A stretch of DNA of 64,000 bases from Ustilago trichophora. Lineage: Eukaryota > Basidiomycota > Ustilaginomycetes > Ustilaginales > Ustilaginaceae. Position numbers and translations under genes: made by a program. Within the stretch, counting starts at the first letter, position 1; every line of letters begins with the position of its first letter. The stretch lies in assembly GCA_900323505.1 (NCBI GenBank), contig OOIN01000025.1:124001-188000 (forward strand). The letters are read 5' to 3'. A model generated the notes under the pieces. That model worked only from the letters and a program-made list of their open reading frames with translations, ran no database searches and was not told where the DNA came from. This document shows positions 50,884-60,713 of this stretch, piece by piece.

Positions 50884-51879
50884 GTGCAATGTAGAGCAGA
50901 GTTGGGAGTCACTTGTTTTTAAAAGGAATCGAGTTTTCGTTGATGCTAGCACATTCATATCGTAACGAAAGGAAATAGGCGGCTGCTCACTCATGCTCCA
51001 TCCCACAGTCGATTGAAATGAGGACTAATTGTTTGCATTCAAATGTTAGAGTACATACAACCCACACCGGCAGGACGGTGGGAGCGGTGGGAGTGGTGGG
51101 AGGGGTGGGAGGTGTGAATGGAGGTGGGAGGAGCAGTGGAAGCGGCAATGGGAGGAGGGGCATGAGGGGTGTTTGTGAAGTGGATGGTGGCAAGAGGTGA
51201 GATGGACCGGAAAGTGAGAGAGGAGATGAAGGCGAGAAAGGGAAGAAGGTGTTGGTGTTAGTTGAAGTTGAGCAGAGGCAAGTGCGGAACAGGTTGGCAG
51301 CATGACACTTTGGTCATAAAGTTGATGGTGGGTGGGAGGATGGTTGAAGTAGGGATGAAAGAGATGTGGTGTGGTTGACCTATTCACAGCTTGGGCCTGC
51401 GGTTGCATGGATTCACACATCTCAGTGTTTGAGAAGACACTGGCAAAGTGCGTGAGCTTGCTGACTCTCAGATACACACAGTTGCTGGTCATGTCACCTA
51501 CAAAGTCACCATCCTCAAGAAGCTCGCCACAGAACCACCATGAAAGCCACCTTCAGTAGATGTCTCCTCCATGCAGCCACCCCCGTGCCAAGCATGGTGG
51601 CTCCGTAGGTCGCTTCGAAGCTGCCTATTTCCTTTTGTCATGTGGAATCCAAATGCGGTTTGTGCGGTTGGTGCAAAGTCCAACTCGCTCGCATGACTCA
51701 ACTTGCACGTCTTCCTGACCATGCCCATGCACAGTGTACACTATGTATCGTAGTTTCCAACCATGCAACGCCGCTTGTGTCTTTCAACCATGCCATCGTC
51801 CTTTCTGTCTGCAAAGCCACCCGACAAAAATCTGAAATCTTCTTCTTCGTTCACCATATATACATGATCAAACTGCAAC
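50884..51879. other. convergent intergenic region with G-rich repeat
   Basis: This 1 kb lies between the stops of MTW1 and FRS1. It contains a GGTGGGAG-type repeat with G-quadruplex potential at 51080-51109, continuing loosely to about 51180. No gene was recognised. Confidence 0.55.
51080..51109 (+). repeat. G-rich repeat with G-quadruplex motif
   Basis: Four GGG runs at 51080, 51089, 51098 and 51107 are each separated by 6 nt, a period of 9. More GGG runs follow to about 51170. Confidence 0.8.
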
Positions 51880-53796
51880 CTAAAGGAAAGGCTCCAAGTT
51901 AAACTCGAGCGCAGAACAAGGATAATCGATCGAAAAGTTGCCCAGCACTTGAGGATGCAATACTCCAATCTCCCCGACGATCTTATCCCCCTCCTCCTCA
52001 CCTCCCTTTGTAGTGGGCAGCACTTTTTCAAGTGCCTGTTTGACAGTCTCCACAGCGCCACTCTTCTCCTCCTTGTCAGTAGGGGGTTGAACATCGGTAG
52101 CGGATCCAGGGTTGAACTGCACTTTAGGCAGACGCAGATGTACGGTTGCCGCTCTACCGGGGAAGAATGTCAAGTTCTCTGTCTCTGGGATCTCTTCGAT
52201 CCAGTATCCCTTTTCACTCCCATCCGTTCGACCTGAGATCTTGGGGATGGAAAGACTCAACATCAACCTATCCAACAATCCATGAACCACTTCGAAACTT
52301 GCCGTCTTGTCGCAGTAAACCGCAGCCACGTGACGTTGATTCCTAGCACATCGCTCGGTTTCCGAGACATCCTTAAAGGCGATATCCGACACTTCGAAGG
52401 TTCGCAGTGGCAAAGCGTGCTTTCGGTTTTCTCGGATCGTCTTCAACAATCCGGGCAACAGTGTAGTACGAACCACTTGATACTCGGCCGTCTTGGGATT
52501 CTCCAATACAATCGCAGACCCACCGTCATCTCGACGGTTCAACCAACCGAAATTCTCATCGTGAGAACACAGGATGAGCGGTAGCACCTCGATCCATCCC
52601 GAATACGCGCATTCGCGACGCACAAGATCGGCAAGCTTGTTGATCGCCAATGGAGCAGCCACCGTGTTGGTGGCCGGGAACGTCTTGGGCAAGTTGTCGA
52701 ATCCAAACGCCACAGCTACGTCTTCCATCAGATCGCACTCGTGAAGAATGTCCGGCCGCGTAGGCGGTACATCGACGATGAGCTTCTCCGTCGGGTTGGA
52801 AGCGTCAACGCTGGCAGTGTGTCCCATCTTTTGGAGGTAGCCAATCATCTCTTGAGCCGAAAGCTTGAGACCAGTGCATCGGTTGATGTAGTCTACGCTG
52901 GCTGGGAACCGGGTGTTGCTCAAATCCGGGGTGATCTTGGAGGTTCCATCAGCGTAGACGACTTTGACAGGTTCCACGGTGAAGGGCTCGGCGCAGTACT
53001 GGCTGAACATGGCGACAATGATGTTGATCACGATGCCCAATTTGGTTTCGTCGATGGCGGTGGTGTCAATGAAGACGTTTTTGGTGTTGAGAGTGATCTT
53101 GGAGTGGTTAGAGTTGATGATGGGAGGCATGGACAGCACCTGACGGTTGGAATCGTAGATGATGGGGTAAACAGGGCTATCCTTGATAATGTGCAAGTAG
53201 CGAGAGAGATGCTTATCGCTCTCGTACAACTCCATCAGCTGGCTAGCGTCGTACACCTGCTCCTTGTTGAGCGGGGCAAACTTGATCTCCTTTGGTGGCA
53301 GCGCTTCGTAGCTGAAAGGAGCCTGGATGGTGTCGAGATCGTGGGTGCCGATGGCAACCAGGGTTCTACGTCGGGCCAAGTTCTGATGCAACTTGTCCTG
53401 AAGATCGATAAAGTTGGCGTAGCTCTCTTCGGTGAAAGTGACACCTCTGAGGACGGCACCTGCAAAGTAAGGACGAATCTTGCCGACATCTTGGGTCAAT
53501 TTGACCTCGATGAGGTTCTCGGGTTGGGTGAGCTTGAGCTGGGGCTGCTCGATGTTTCCCAAAAAGACGTTGAGCGCACGGCTGATTCCCTCGTGGCAGA
53601 GCAAGTCGTACCTGTTGGCGGGAATGTCGATCTTCAACTGTGGTCTCTCGCCAAGACCTGCTTTGGTCACTTCTTCGGTAGTGTCATCATCGAGCTCGAT
53701 ACCAAACTGGAAACAAAGCTCGTCGAATTCTTGGGTGGTGTAGGTACGTCCAAGAGCCTTGTAAAAGTGCTCCTTGTCGACGGCGACCGTAGGCAT
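51880..53796 (-). CDS. FRS1: cytosolic phenylalanyl-tRNA synthetase beta subunit
   Basis: This is 638 aa in one exon. ATG 53796 gives MPTVAVDKEHFYKALGRTYT, the normal start of eukaryotic PheRS beta. Conserved parts are FDELCFQFGIELDD, then the B3/B4 editing region (about residues 90-270, with KIDIPANRYDLLCHEGISRAL just before it), the B5 domain (about 295-375, with VDVPPTRPDILHECDLMEDVA) and the catalytic-like core (about 385-620, ending in GEIGVLHPQVLGNF and LEFNLEPFL). The beta subunit pairs with the alpha subunit to charge tRNA-Phe. A Lys/Glu-rich insert of about 40 residues near 570-610 explains the extra length over yeast (595 aa). In-frame ATGs upstream (54033) would add 79 residues of Ser/His-rich sequence but are more likely leader. 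Confidence 0.96.
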   Translation of the reverse strand: MPTVAVDKEHFYKALGRTYTTQEFDELCFQFGIELDDDTTEEVTKAGLGERPQLKIDIPANRYDLLCHEGISRALNVFLGNIEQPQLKLTQPENLIEVKLTQDVGKIRPYFAGAVLRGVTFTEESYANFIDLQDKLHQNLARRRTLVAIGTHDLDTIQAPFSYEALPPKEIKFAPLNKEQVYDASQLMELYESDKHLSRYLHIIKDSPVYPIIYDSNRQVLSMPPIINSNHSKITLNTKNVFIDTTAIDETKLGIVINIIVAMFSQYCAEPFTVEPVKVVYADGTSKITPDLSNTRFPASVDYINRCTGLKLSAQEMIGYLQKMGHTASVDASNPTEKLIVDVPPTRPDILHECDLMEDVAVAFGFDNLPKTFPATNTVAAPLAINKLADLVRRECAYSGWIEVLPLILCSHDENFGWLNRRDDGGSAIVLENPKTAEYQVVRTTLLPGLLKTIRENRKHALPLRTFEVSDIAFKDVSETERCARNQRHVAAVYCDKTASFEVVHGLLDRLMLSLSIPKISGRTDGSEKGYWIEEIPETENLTFFPGRAATVHLRLPKVQFNPGSATDVQPPTDKEEKSGAVETVKQALEKVLPTTKGGEEEGDKIVGEIGVLHPQVLGNFSIDYPCSALEFNLEPFL

Positions 53797-54256
53797 GGTT
53801 GCGGATCTAGCACGACGGCTCGACGGTAAAGATGTACGGTGCGAGGGGGCTGAGAGAGAGAGAGTAGATGCCAGTGACCCAAGGCGATGAAAAGGTTGTG
53901 TGAAAGATGTTAGGGTCTGACTGGGGACGTCGATGTGGTGGTGGTGGTGGTGGTGGTAAAGGGTGGAAATGCTTTTTTTTGCTTTCGAAAGCGAGTCAGT
54001 GGGCACCGAGAGAGAGAGAGAGAGCTTTGACATTTTACAGCCGAACGTTGAATACTGTAATGTCCCAATTTTCAATTTTCTTCCTCATCTTCTCAGCGGG
54101 CACAAAATGTCTTTCGTACGAAAACATCGCTCTTTCTCTACGGCATCCTTCTCAATGACACAGACTTTAGAACAAAGTACAAAAGGCTTGCGTTGATACA
54201 ATGGAGCAGGCCATGAACAGACACAGCATCACCTTTCCCTAACCCTTCCCCCGTAA
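53797..54256. other. intergenic spacer with GGT and GA repeats
   Basis: It separates FRS1 (start) and the EST1/SMG7 gene (stop), both on the minus strand. A (GGT)n run lies at about 53936-53957 and a (GA)n run at 54008-54024, both within a stretch that is open in the FRS1 frame. Confidence 0.6.
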
Positions 54257-57200
54257 CTATGAAAATCGAGGAGAATGCGTTCCAGCACCCGCCCCTCCTG
54301 GCACAGGATAATACGGATTTTGCCCATCTCGACCACCACCACCACCACCACCACCATACCCATGCGGGTTACCTGGCTGAGGCGTCATCCTCGACTGCGA
54401 CTGATGATGCAAGGGTTGCTGTTGTTGATTGGGATGCAGATGTGCACCTCCTCCTTGTGCTCCACCGTATCCATGCGGGTTGAAAGGGTCTGGAGTCGTG
54501 TTGCCGTACGTCTCTGCGAAGCTACCCGCGCCATGCTGCATGTAAGTGTTGTTGACCCAACCGTGCTGGTGCTGGTGAGGATAGGCGCTGTGCATCTGTC
54601 TCTGATACAGATCCGAACCAGCGCCTCCAGCGTAAGCTTGCAGATGAGCGGGCAAGCCTGCTCCCGCGCCCGTCATATCTGAAGCGTTCGGAGCCCAGAT
54701 CGAGCTGATGGGTGCACCGTTGGATAGCAAAAGATTGGCATGGTGGTTGCTCTGATTCGCTCCTGAAGCGGCGGCGGGCTGCGACAGCATCTGCAGCAAT
54801 GCATCCTGTGAGTTGACAGCGGCGTTTCCATGCGCCAAAGCGCAAGAGTTGGAACTCGTACGAGTCATTGGCCCCGATCCTCCTACCGCATGCTGGGGCT
54901 GCTGCTGCGAGCCCAGAGGATATGCTGCAAACAGTTGGCGCGTCAGGTCGTCTTTGTTTTTGAACGATTTGGCCTTCACCTGCGAAGGCACGAGCAAGTG
55001 CTCTGCCGCACGGCTACTCGCCACTCCAGAGTCTTGCACCTGTACGCTACGCATCGACTGCTCGACCGAGTCCACATCCGCTTGAGCCCCAGATTGTGAG
55101 CCTCGGGCATGAGCCATAGCAGCACGCATAGCTGCATCCACTGGATCGTCCACCGATTCCGGTCTGGCAGCAGCAGCAGCAGCAGCAGCAGTCGAGGCTG
55201 CGGCAACGACATTGGCAGCTGCCGTCCTAGCACTGTTCCCCTCCTGAGCGCCCTCCGAACGGCGCTCATACACAAAGTTGTTGTTGGAATCATCAAAACG
55301 AATCGGACTGGCATCCGACTCGGCGATCACCTTGGCATCGATCATGAGATCAGCGATCCGCATCAGCTGCTCCTCGTTCGGATGCACTTGGCTTGGTCGC
55401 ACGGCCTCGATGTTGGCGCACGCCTCGCCCATCCCAACGCTGATCGTGGTGCCACCCGGAATGGTCGACTGCGTCGCTTTGCGCGTAGGCGCGAATCCTC
55501 GCATGTCCGAGTCTTCCTCCAAGCACAGCGCTGGTGCGCCCACCGCGCCCACCTTGCCAATGTTGGGCAGCGAGTCGAAAGGAAATGCATAACGAAGGCT
55601 GTTGATGAGTTCCACGTACTGCGACCAGCAGCGCTCCATCGATTCCAGCGTGTCGGCGTACGCAGCGTGGTGAGGGTGAGGTCGTTCCGAGTCGGGTCGC
55701 ACCTCCATCTCGGAGCGTACAACCACAGGGTCGGTTTCACCGTACTGCTGCATGGCGTCGCGTGCACGCTTCTCGATGCGCTGCATGTACTCGAGATGCG
55801 TCTTGGTCCATTTGGTTACGATACGCAGAGCTGGCAACGTCCTTCGCACCACAGCGGTCAGGTTGCGGATGGGAGCAGACTGTTGTCCATCGGCCTGTTG
55901 CAGAGCTGCTGCCAGTTCGTTGTTGGCATCAAAGGCCTCTCGAGTCTCGGCGGTGTCGACGGCAGCTAGCTCGCGGAAGACGCCGAGCACATGCGCTGTG
56001 ACTTGGAACTCGACACAACGACCTGTCTCGGGGGAAGGCGCTCGCCTCTTTGAGGAACGCTCACTGCGAATGGCTCGAGGTCGGTGTCGGTCCTCTGAGC
56101 CGTCGGAGGAAGGACGCGGTGATTCCCTTCTGGATGGAGCAGGAGCGCTGCGCCAGAGTCGAGTCGTCCAGGAAGCACAAAGCGCAGTGACGAGGAACTG
56201 TACGATCTGATCCGCTCGCAGCGCTCGAGCGCGCACCAAGGTCGAGAAGGTGGCAAGCACCGAGCGAGACAGATACATAATGTGCTCGAGGTGGTTGCGT
56301 CGATAAAAGAGACCGTGGAGGATGACGACCTGCTTGATCCATGCATCTGTCAATTGCTGCGCTTGCTCTACGTTGGCCGACAGACGAGCTACGAGCTGTG
56401 GATCTCGCGCCTGGCTGTCGCTAGCTGCATCCCATGTGGGGTTGCTAGCGTCACCCGAGCGGGAAGCTTCTTCGAGGTAGGCCGAGGTAGGTTTGGCGAG
56501 CAACTTTTCGAGGTTGATCTTGGCCTTTGCGAACGGCGTCTTGACGCACAGTGCTCGGTAGTAGTAGTAGAGGGAAGCAAAGGTGTCGCCCTTGTACGTC
56601 GACACGACAGCCAGCTGGTTGGACGGGTTGCCCTGGTCTGGCAAGATGAGACGCGCCTGCTCATAGAATGCAGACGCGCGGCTAAAGTCGTATCTGGGCT
56701 GATTCTTGGCCTTCTTGTTGCCGGAAGCATCGTTCTCGTGGTCGTGCGCCGACATTTCCCGGTATCGGGCCAGATCGCCGCAAAAGATGAGAAACTTGTG
56801 CAAGAGCGTGATGAGGTGGATGCGTTTGGCGGGGAGCAGAGCTGCTTGGGACAGGGTTTCGTCGGGCTCGTTGGCCTGCCGTGTAGCTCTGGACGCATAC
56901 GAGTCCGGAGGCAGAGAAGAGGATACAGAGCTATCGCCATCGTTATCCGCATCAATCCCGAGCACTTCGAGGTTGGCACGTGCCTCGTCGAGCGAAAAGA
57001 GGCGCACGAGCCTGCCAACCAGTTCTTGCCAGAAGAGCTCTTCATCCAGCAAGAACTTGCGGTACTCGGACTTGACACGGGCCGCATCTTGAGCAGACTT
57101 GCCTCGACGGCCGGGCGCCTGGACGGTAGGATCGACCGACTTTTGAGCTGCAGAGATGTAAGCGCGGTAAGCCGAGATGAGACTATAGGAGGTGTCGTTC

Positions 57201-57505
57201 CAAATGTAGCCGTCTACGGCCTGCGCTTCGCGGGTGAAGGTGCAGGTGAAAAGCAGATTGAGCCAGGTGTTGCGAAGATTTCGACGGGCAAAGTCGATTT
57301 CCCCATCGAGGAGCTTGGCGCTGGCATCCTTTGGATGCATCCTTCCGGCTCGCGAGGTGGTGCTGGTGGTGGAAGAGGACGAGGAGTGAGCAAAGCTCGA
57401 CTTGACCATACGATCGAGCTCTGCTTTTTGCCTACGCCCTTGCTCGAGCAGCGCGGCGGCGCGCGCATCCCTTTGGGCCATGGCTGTGGCGGCCGAGGTC
57501 GTCAT
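54257..57505 (-). CDS. EST1/SMG7 family TPR protein (telomerase or mRNA-decay factor)
   Basis: This is 1082 aa in one exon; ATG 57505 gives MTTSAATAMAQRDARAAALL. The N-terminal 14-3-3-like TPR domain covers about residues 60-330. Its landmark block SNQLAVVSTYKGDTFASLYYYYRALCVKTPF is almost diagnostic: SMG7 and EST1 have 'NQLA-x-x-GD-x-x-x-x-x-YY-x-R-x-x-x-x-x-x-PF'. The EST1 DNA/RNA-binding domain follows to about 640. In animals SMG7 binds phosphorylated UPF1 for nonsense-mediated decay, while yeast Est1 recruits telomerase; basidiomycetes often have one such protein, so either role is open. The last 300 residues are rich in Gly, Gln, His, Asn and Ser, with short poly-Ala and poly-Gly runs, typical of a disordered or prion-like tail. 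No PIN nuclease domain was seen, unlike SMG5/6. Confidence 0.88.
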   Translation of the reverse strand: MTTSAATAMAQRDARAAALLEQGRRQKAELDRMVKSSFAHSSSSSTTSTTSRAGRMHPKDASAKLLDGEIDFARRNLRNTWLNLLFTCTFTREAQAVDGYIWNDTSYSLISAYRAYISAAQKSVDPTVQAPGRRGKSAQDAARVKSEYRKFLLDEELFWQELVGRLVRLFSLDEARANLEVLGIDADNDGDSSVSSSLPPDSYASRATRQANEPDETLSQAALLPAKRIHLITLLHKFLIFCGDLARYREMSAHDHENDASGNKKAKNQPRYDFSRASAFYEQARLILPDQGNPSNQLAVVSTYKGDTFASLYYYYRALCVKTPFAKAKINLEKLLAKPTSAYLEEASRSGDASNPTWDAASDSQARDPQLVARLSANVEQAQQLTDAWIKQVVILHGLFYRRNHLEHIMYLSRSVLATFSTLVRARALRADQIVQFLVTALCASWTTRLWRSAPAPSRRESPRPSSDGSEDRHRPRAIRSERSSKRRAPSPETGRCVEFQVTAHVLGVFRELAAVDTAETREAFDANNELAAALQQADGQQSAPIRNLTAVVRRTLPALRIVTKWTKTHLEYMQRIEKRARDAMQQYGETDPVVVRSEMEVRPDSERPHPHHAAYADTLESMERCWSQYVELINSLRYAFPFDSLPNIGKVGAVGAPALCLEEDSDMRGFAPTRKATQSTIPGGTTISVGMGEACANIEAVRPSQVHPNEEQLMRIADLMIDAKVIAESDASPIRFDDSNNNFVYERRSEGAQEGNSARTAAANVVAAASTAAAAAAAARPESVDDPVDAAMRAAMAHARGSQSGAQADVDSVEQSMRSVQVQDSGVASSRAAEHLLVPSQVKAKSFKNKDDLTRQLFAAYPLGSQQQPQHAVGGSGPMTRTSSNSCALAHGNAAVNSQDALLQMLSQPAAASGANQSNHHANLLLSNGAPISSIWAPNASDMTGAGAGLPAHLQAYAGGAGSDLYQRQMHSAYPHQHQHGWVNNTYMQHGAGSFAETYGNTTPDPFNPHGYGGAQGGGAHLHPNQQQQPLHHQSQSRMTPQPGNPHGYGGGGGGGGRDGQNPYYPVPGGAGAGTHSPRFS

Positions 57506-58160
57506 GGCAGGCACAGATCGAATGAAAAGGTTCTCGTTGAGATATGAAGCGTTGTTTGGGATATGGATCCGATCGCAGCCAGGACGATGTCGTATGTCCG
57601 CCTTGAGTCCGTGGGGCGCGCCCGTCGTCGAGGTGGATGTATCTGTGCAGCGTTGAAAGCTGACCAAAAGGAAAGATGGCCACGGTGGGTCGATTGAGTG
57701 TCAGAATATGATCAGAGTGATCAGATCATGGTAATGGAAAGGATGGGTTTGTGATCGAGTAGGAACAGATCAAGAGGAGATGGAAGTGGGAGGATCAGAG
57801 TGACAAGTGAGAGTGTGAGGATCGTGTCTGTCACACTACTGTGGAGAAATTGCAAACGGACCCGGCGCGGCAGCACTAAATAGGCCAAAAAAAAAAAAAT
57901 AGAGAAAAAATAACAGCACAGAAGCACAAGCCGACTCGCGTGGCCATCGAGACTCTCTCTCACACTTCCATCTTGATTCTCTGTCCGCGGTCATTCACAA
58001 TAAAGTCGATGCGCATTAAGTAAGCGAAACAGCGTTCCAATGACTATAGCAGCGATTCTTAGTCTCCACAGTCGAGGAGATATTTGCATGGTTCGCAAGT
58101 GCCACTTCGCATCGAGTCCTTACAATCAACATTGGTATATGACAAACACTGAAAAGATGA
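57506..58160. other. intergenic spacer
   Basis: It lies between the EST1/SMG7 start and the stop of the epimerase-epoxide hydrolase gene, both on the minus strand. An A tract lies at 57886-57898. No gene was seen. Confidence 0.55.
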
Positions 58161-60713
58161 TCAGAAAGGCCAAATCTCAGCAAAGCAATCCGTCACATCC
58201 TGTACCAATCTCGCTGGCTGTTCCAGCGCGGCAAAGTGTCCACCCTGATCGTGGCTTCTGTACCACTGCAAGTTGACGCTTCCCTTGACAAACGACTTGG
58301 GCGCCTGGATGATCTCCATGGGGAAGTTCGAGTATCCTGTTGGCTGATGTATGTAGTTGTTTGGATCGCTCGCTATTTGACTTGGCCCGCGGGGATCGCG
58401 GTTGCGGTAAGGATAGAACGATCCGGCGATGCTATCCGTTGTTTCGTACATTGTCATGTTGGCCAGGATGGTGGATGCATCGGGAGTCACGTCCGTCCAT
58501 GCATACATCTTCTCGCCGACCCAGGCGAGGGTGCAGAGCGGAGAGCGGGACAGGACCAGACCGAGCGTCGAGGGCCTCGTGGCGTGCATGGCGGCATAGG
58601 CACTTCCAGTGGCGGTGAACTCCATCCCCCTAATCAAGCATTCTCGCTCCTGTTGCGACAAGGGACCTGGAATCGAGCCGAGACTGAGCAGAGAGACGGT
58701 CTTCCATGCTGCTTCGGCGACAACTTCAGCGAGTCTTCCCACTGCCGCTCCTGTACCACACAGAGAGCTCGAATGTTCGCCCTGACTCCAGCTTGAGAAT
58801 AGGCCGAGCGCCTTTTGCGAATAGCGCTGTTTCGAGACCAAGTGAGGCAGTTGCAACACCCAGTGCGGCGTCAGTGAACGACCAAGCACAGGTACGACGA
58901 GGTTGGGTCCTTGCGATGGGCAAAAGTTGAGATGCGTTGCTCTGACATTGTTGGGAAACTGGATCGCCATGCTTCGGAGCACGGCTGCGCCCCAGTCGCC
59001 AGCTTGGATGGCATAGTTGCGGTAGCCGAGTGTCATCATGAGCTTGTGCATGATCCGTGCCACATCCTTGACGAGCAGATCCCCGTCGGGACCCGAATGC
59101 GTCCCGACAAGCTTGCCGGTGCGCGAGTCTCGGGCAAGACCGGCAGCAGCGCTGGAAAAGATGTAACCGGGATGCGAGGGGACGACGACGTCGAAATGGA
59201 CGGGAGTCAGGTTGCCCGGGTGAGCGAGGGGCTTGATAATATCGAGGAATTCGTGGAACGAGCCTGGCCATCCATGCAGAAGAAGCAGTGGAATCACCTT
59301 GATTTTGGATTCAGCTGCGGGGGGATTGGCTCGCTCGTGGATGAAATGCAGATCGACGTCCTCGATGAGCACCTTGTAGTGGGAAAAGGACGAGATGCGT
59401 GCCTGCTCTGCTGCCCAAGTATCATGATCAGGACCCGTTCGGCTGCTGCTGTCACCAGACTGGTCTTGGTCAGAGGTGGACGATGCGGATTCGGAACGGA
59501 GGAAAGGGATCCACGCATCTCGCAGCTGGCAAAAGCGGTCGTGAGTCAGTCCAAATCGCTCGTACTCGCCTTCAAAGTCGGCTTTGGTGGGCAGCTTGCG
59601 TTGTGCGTCTGCCTCGATACGCTCGATGAGTTCCTGGATCTTGTCCTCTGAAATGGTAGGATCGAAATCTCGCACTACGAACGACTGTGTGCTCGACCCA
59701 ATGAGCTTGTCATTTCGGGCGTCGCGTGCGACGTAGCCACTCTTTTTGTCGTATGAGCTAGTGCTGGCGGTACCTGGCTGAAGTCCATGCTCGCCGCCGC
59801 TGTAGACCGACTTGACGCTAGGCTTTTCGTTGAAGAGTTGCCAGAATTCGTGTCCCTCTAAAGCTCGTTCGAGATAGTGCGGGAGTCGTTGGGCTTGCTT
59901 GTTGGCAATGGGCCGAGGGAGGGTTCGAATGCTATTTTCCTCGAGCAGCTCGTTGACCCAGCGCTGAGCTGTCTCGGGACTATCTTGCGGGTGATCTGGC
60001 AATGCGGGTCGCAAGAAGCGGAAGAGCTGCCACCAGTCGTACACACGTGTGTCGGAAACGATCCATCGTCGACCCCAACCAGCCGAGTGGCTGTGGTGGA
60101 GCAGCAGAATGGCTCTGGCTACATCTTGGCCGTGGACAAAGTGGACGCTTCCCTTGAGTGCGAGAAGCTGTTTGGATGCACCGACGCGAGAGGCAAAGTT
60201 GCGCGGTTGTCGCTGTCCGCCGTAGAGTCCGGCGAGGTTTAACACAGCCGCTCTGCCAGCGTTGGAATTGTCGGCGCGGCGTGCAGCGGTGACATGGAGA
60301 AGTCTCTGTTCGGCAGCTGCTCGTGCGTTGGATTCGTCAAAGGGAGAGGAGGAGGAGTGTCTTCCTGGACCCCAGATGCCGGTGCTACCGAGCTGGATCC
60401 AGCGTGTGCTGCCATGAAGCTGCTCGTACTGGTGGACGAGATCGTCTACCTGTTGAATGTTGTTGATGGGAAAGATGATGACCACGGTGGAGGCGCGTGG
60501 AAGAGGACGAAGAGACTGCTTGGTGACAGGATTTGTAAGTTGAAACTGGAGCTTGTTGTCATCCTTGGGGTCGTTTTCGTCCGGTGGGGAGCGAGAAGTG
60601 TAGGCGAAGCGAATGCGTTTTTGGTGGAGAAGAGGGATGAGGAAGGAGCCTGTCCAACCTGAGCCCAGAAGGAGGACATCTACAGAGCCTGCCGCAGCAG
60701 ATCGTTGGACCAT
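58161..60713 (-). CDS. fusion of NAD-dependent epimerase-like domain and microsomal-type epoxide hydrolase
   Basis: This is 850 aa in one exon; the first in-frame ATG is at 60713. Residues 1-270 form a Rossmann domain: VDVLLLGSGWTGSFLIPLL carries G17-x-G19-x-x-G22, followed by STVVIIFPINN, WIQLGSTGIWG, LNLAGLYGG and a Y-x-W-x-x-L-F motif. It resembles the YeeZ-type atypical SDR/epimerase group, though the SDR YxxxK motif is not clear. From about residue 340, an epoxide hydrolase N-terminal domain (VRDFDPTISEDKIQELIERI) leads into an alpha/beta-hydrolase. It has the oxyanion motif H480-G-W-P-G-S, nucleophile Asp573 in AGDWG, and catalytic His826 in GGHFAALEQP. The hydrolase therefore looks active and would open an epoxide to a diol. 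The junction (about 280-340) reads through without stop or splice signal. A fusion of these two families is unusual. Confidence 0.88.
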   Translation of the reverse strand: MVQRSAAAGSVDVLLLGSGWTGSFLIPLLHQKRIRFAYTSRSPPDENDPKDDNKLQFQLTNPVTKQSLRPLPRASTVVIIFPINNIQQVDDLVHQYEQLHGSTRWIQLGSTGIWGPGRHSSSSPFDESNARAAAEQRLLHVTAARRADNSNAGRAAVLNLAGLYGGQRQPRNFASRVGASKQLLALKGSVHFVHGQDVARAILLLHHSHSAGWGRRWIVSDTRVYDWWQLFRFLRPALPDHPQDSPETAQRWVNELLEENSIRTLPRPIANKQAQRLPHYLERALEGHEFWQLFNEKPSVKSVYSGGEHGLQPGTASTSSYDKKSGYVARDARNDKLIGSSTQSFVVRDFDPTISEDKIQELIERIEADAQRKLPTKADFEGEYERFGLTHDRFCQLRDAWIPFLRSESASSTSDQDQSGDSSSRTGPDHDTWAAEQARISSFSHYKVLIEDVDLHFIHERANPPAAESKIKVIPLLLLHGWPGSFHEFLDIIKPLAHPGNLTPVHFDVVVPSHPGYIFSSAAAGLARDSRTGKLVGTHSGPDGDLLVKDVARIMHKLMMTLGYRNYAIQAGDWGAAVLRSMAIQFPNNVRATHLNFCPSQGPNLVVPVLGRSLTPHWVLQLPHLVSKQRYSQKALGLFSSWSQGEHSSSLCGTGAAVGRLAEVVAEAAWKTVSLLSLGSIPGPLSQQERECLIRGMEFTATGSAYAAMHATRPSTLGLVLSRSPLCTLAWVGEKMYAWTDVTPDASTILANMTMYETTDSIAGSFYPYRNRDPRGPSQIASDPNNYIHQPTGYSNFPMEIIQAPKSFVKGSVNLQWYRSHDQGGHFAALEQPARLVQDVTDCFAEIWPF

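Noticed and set aside
56282..57547. 421-codon plus-strand frame opposite the EST1/SMG7 gene
   Set aside because: It is antisense to conserved TPR-domain coding sequence and has no domain of its own.
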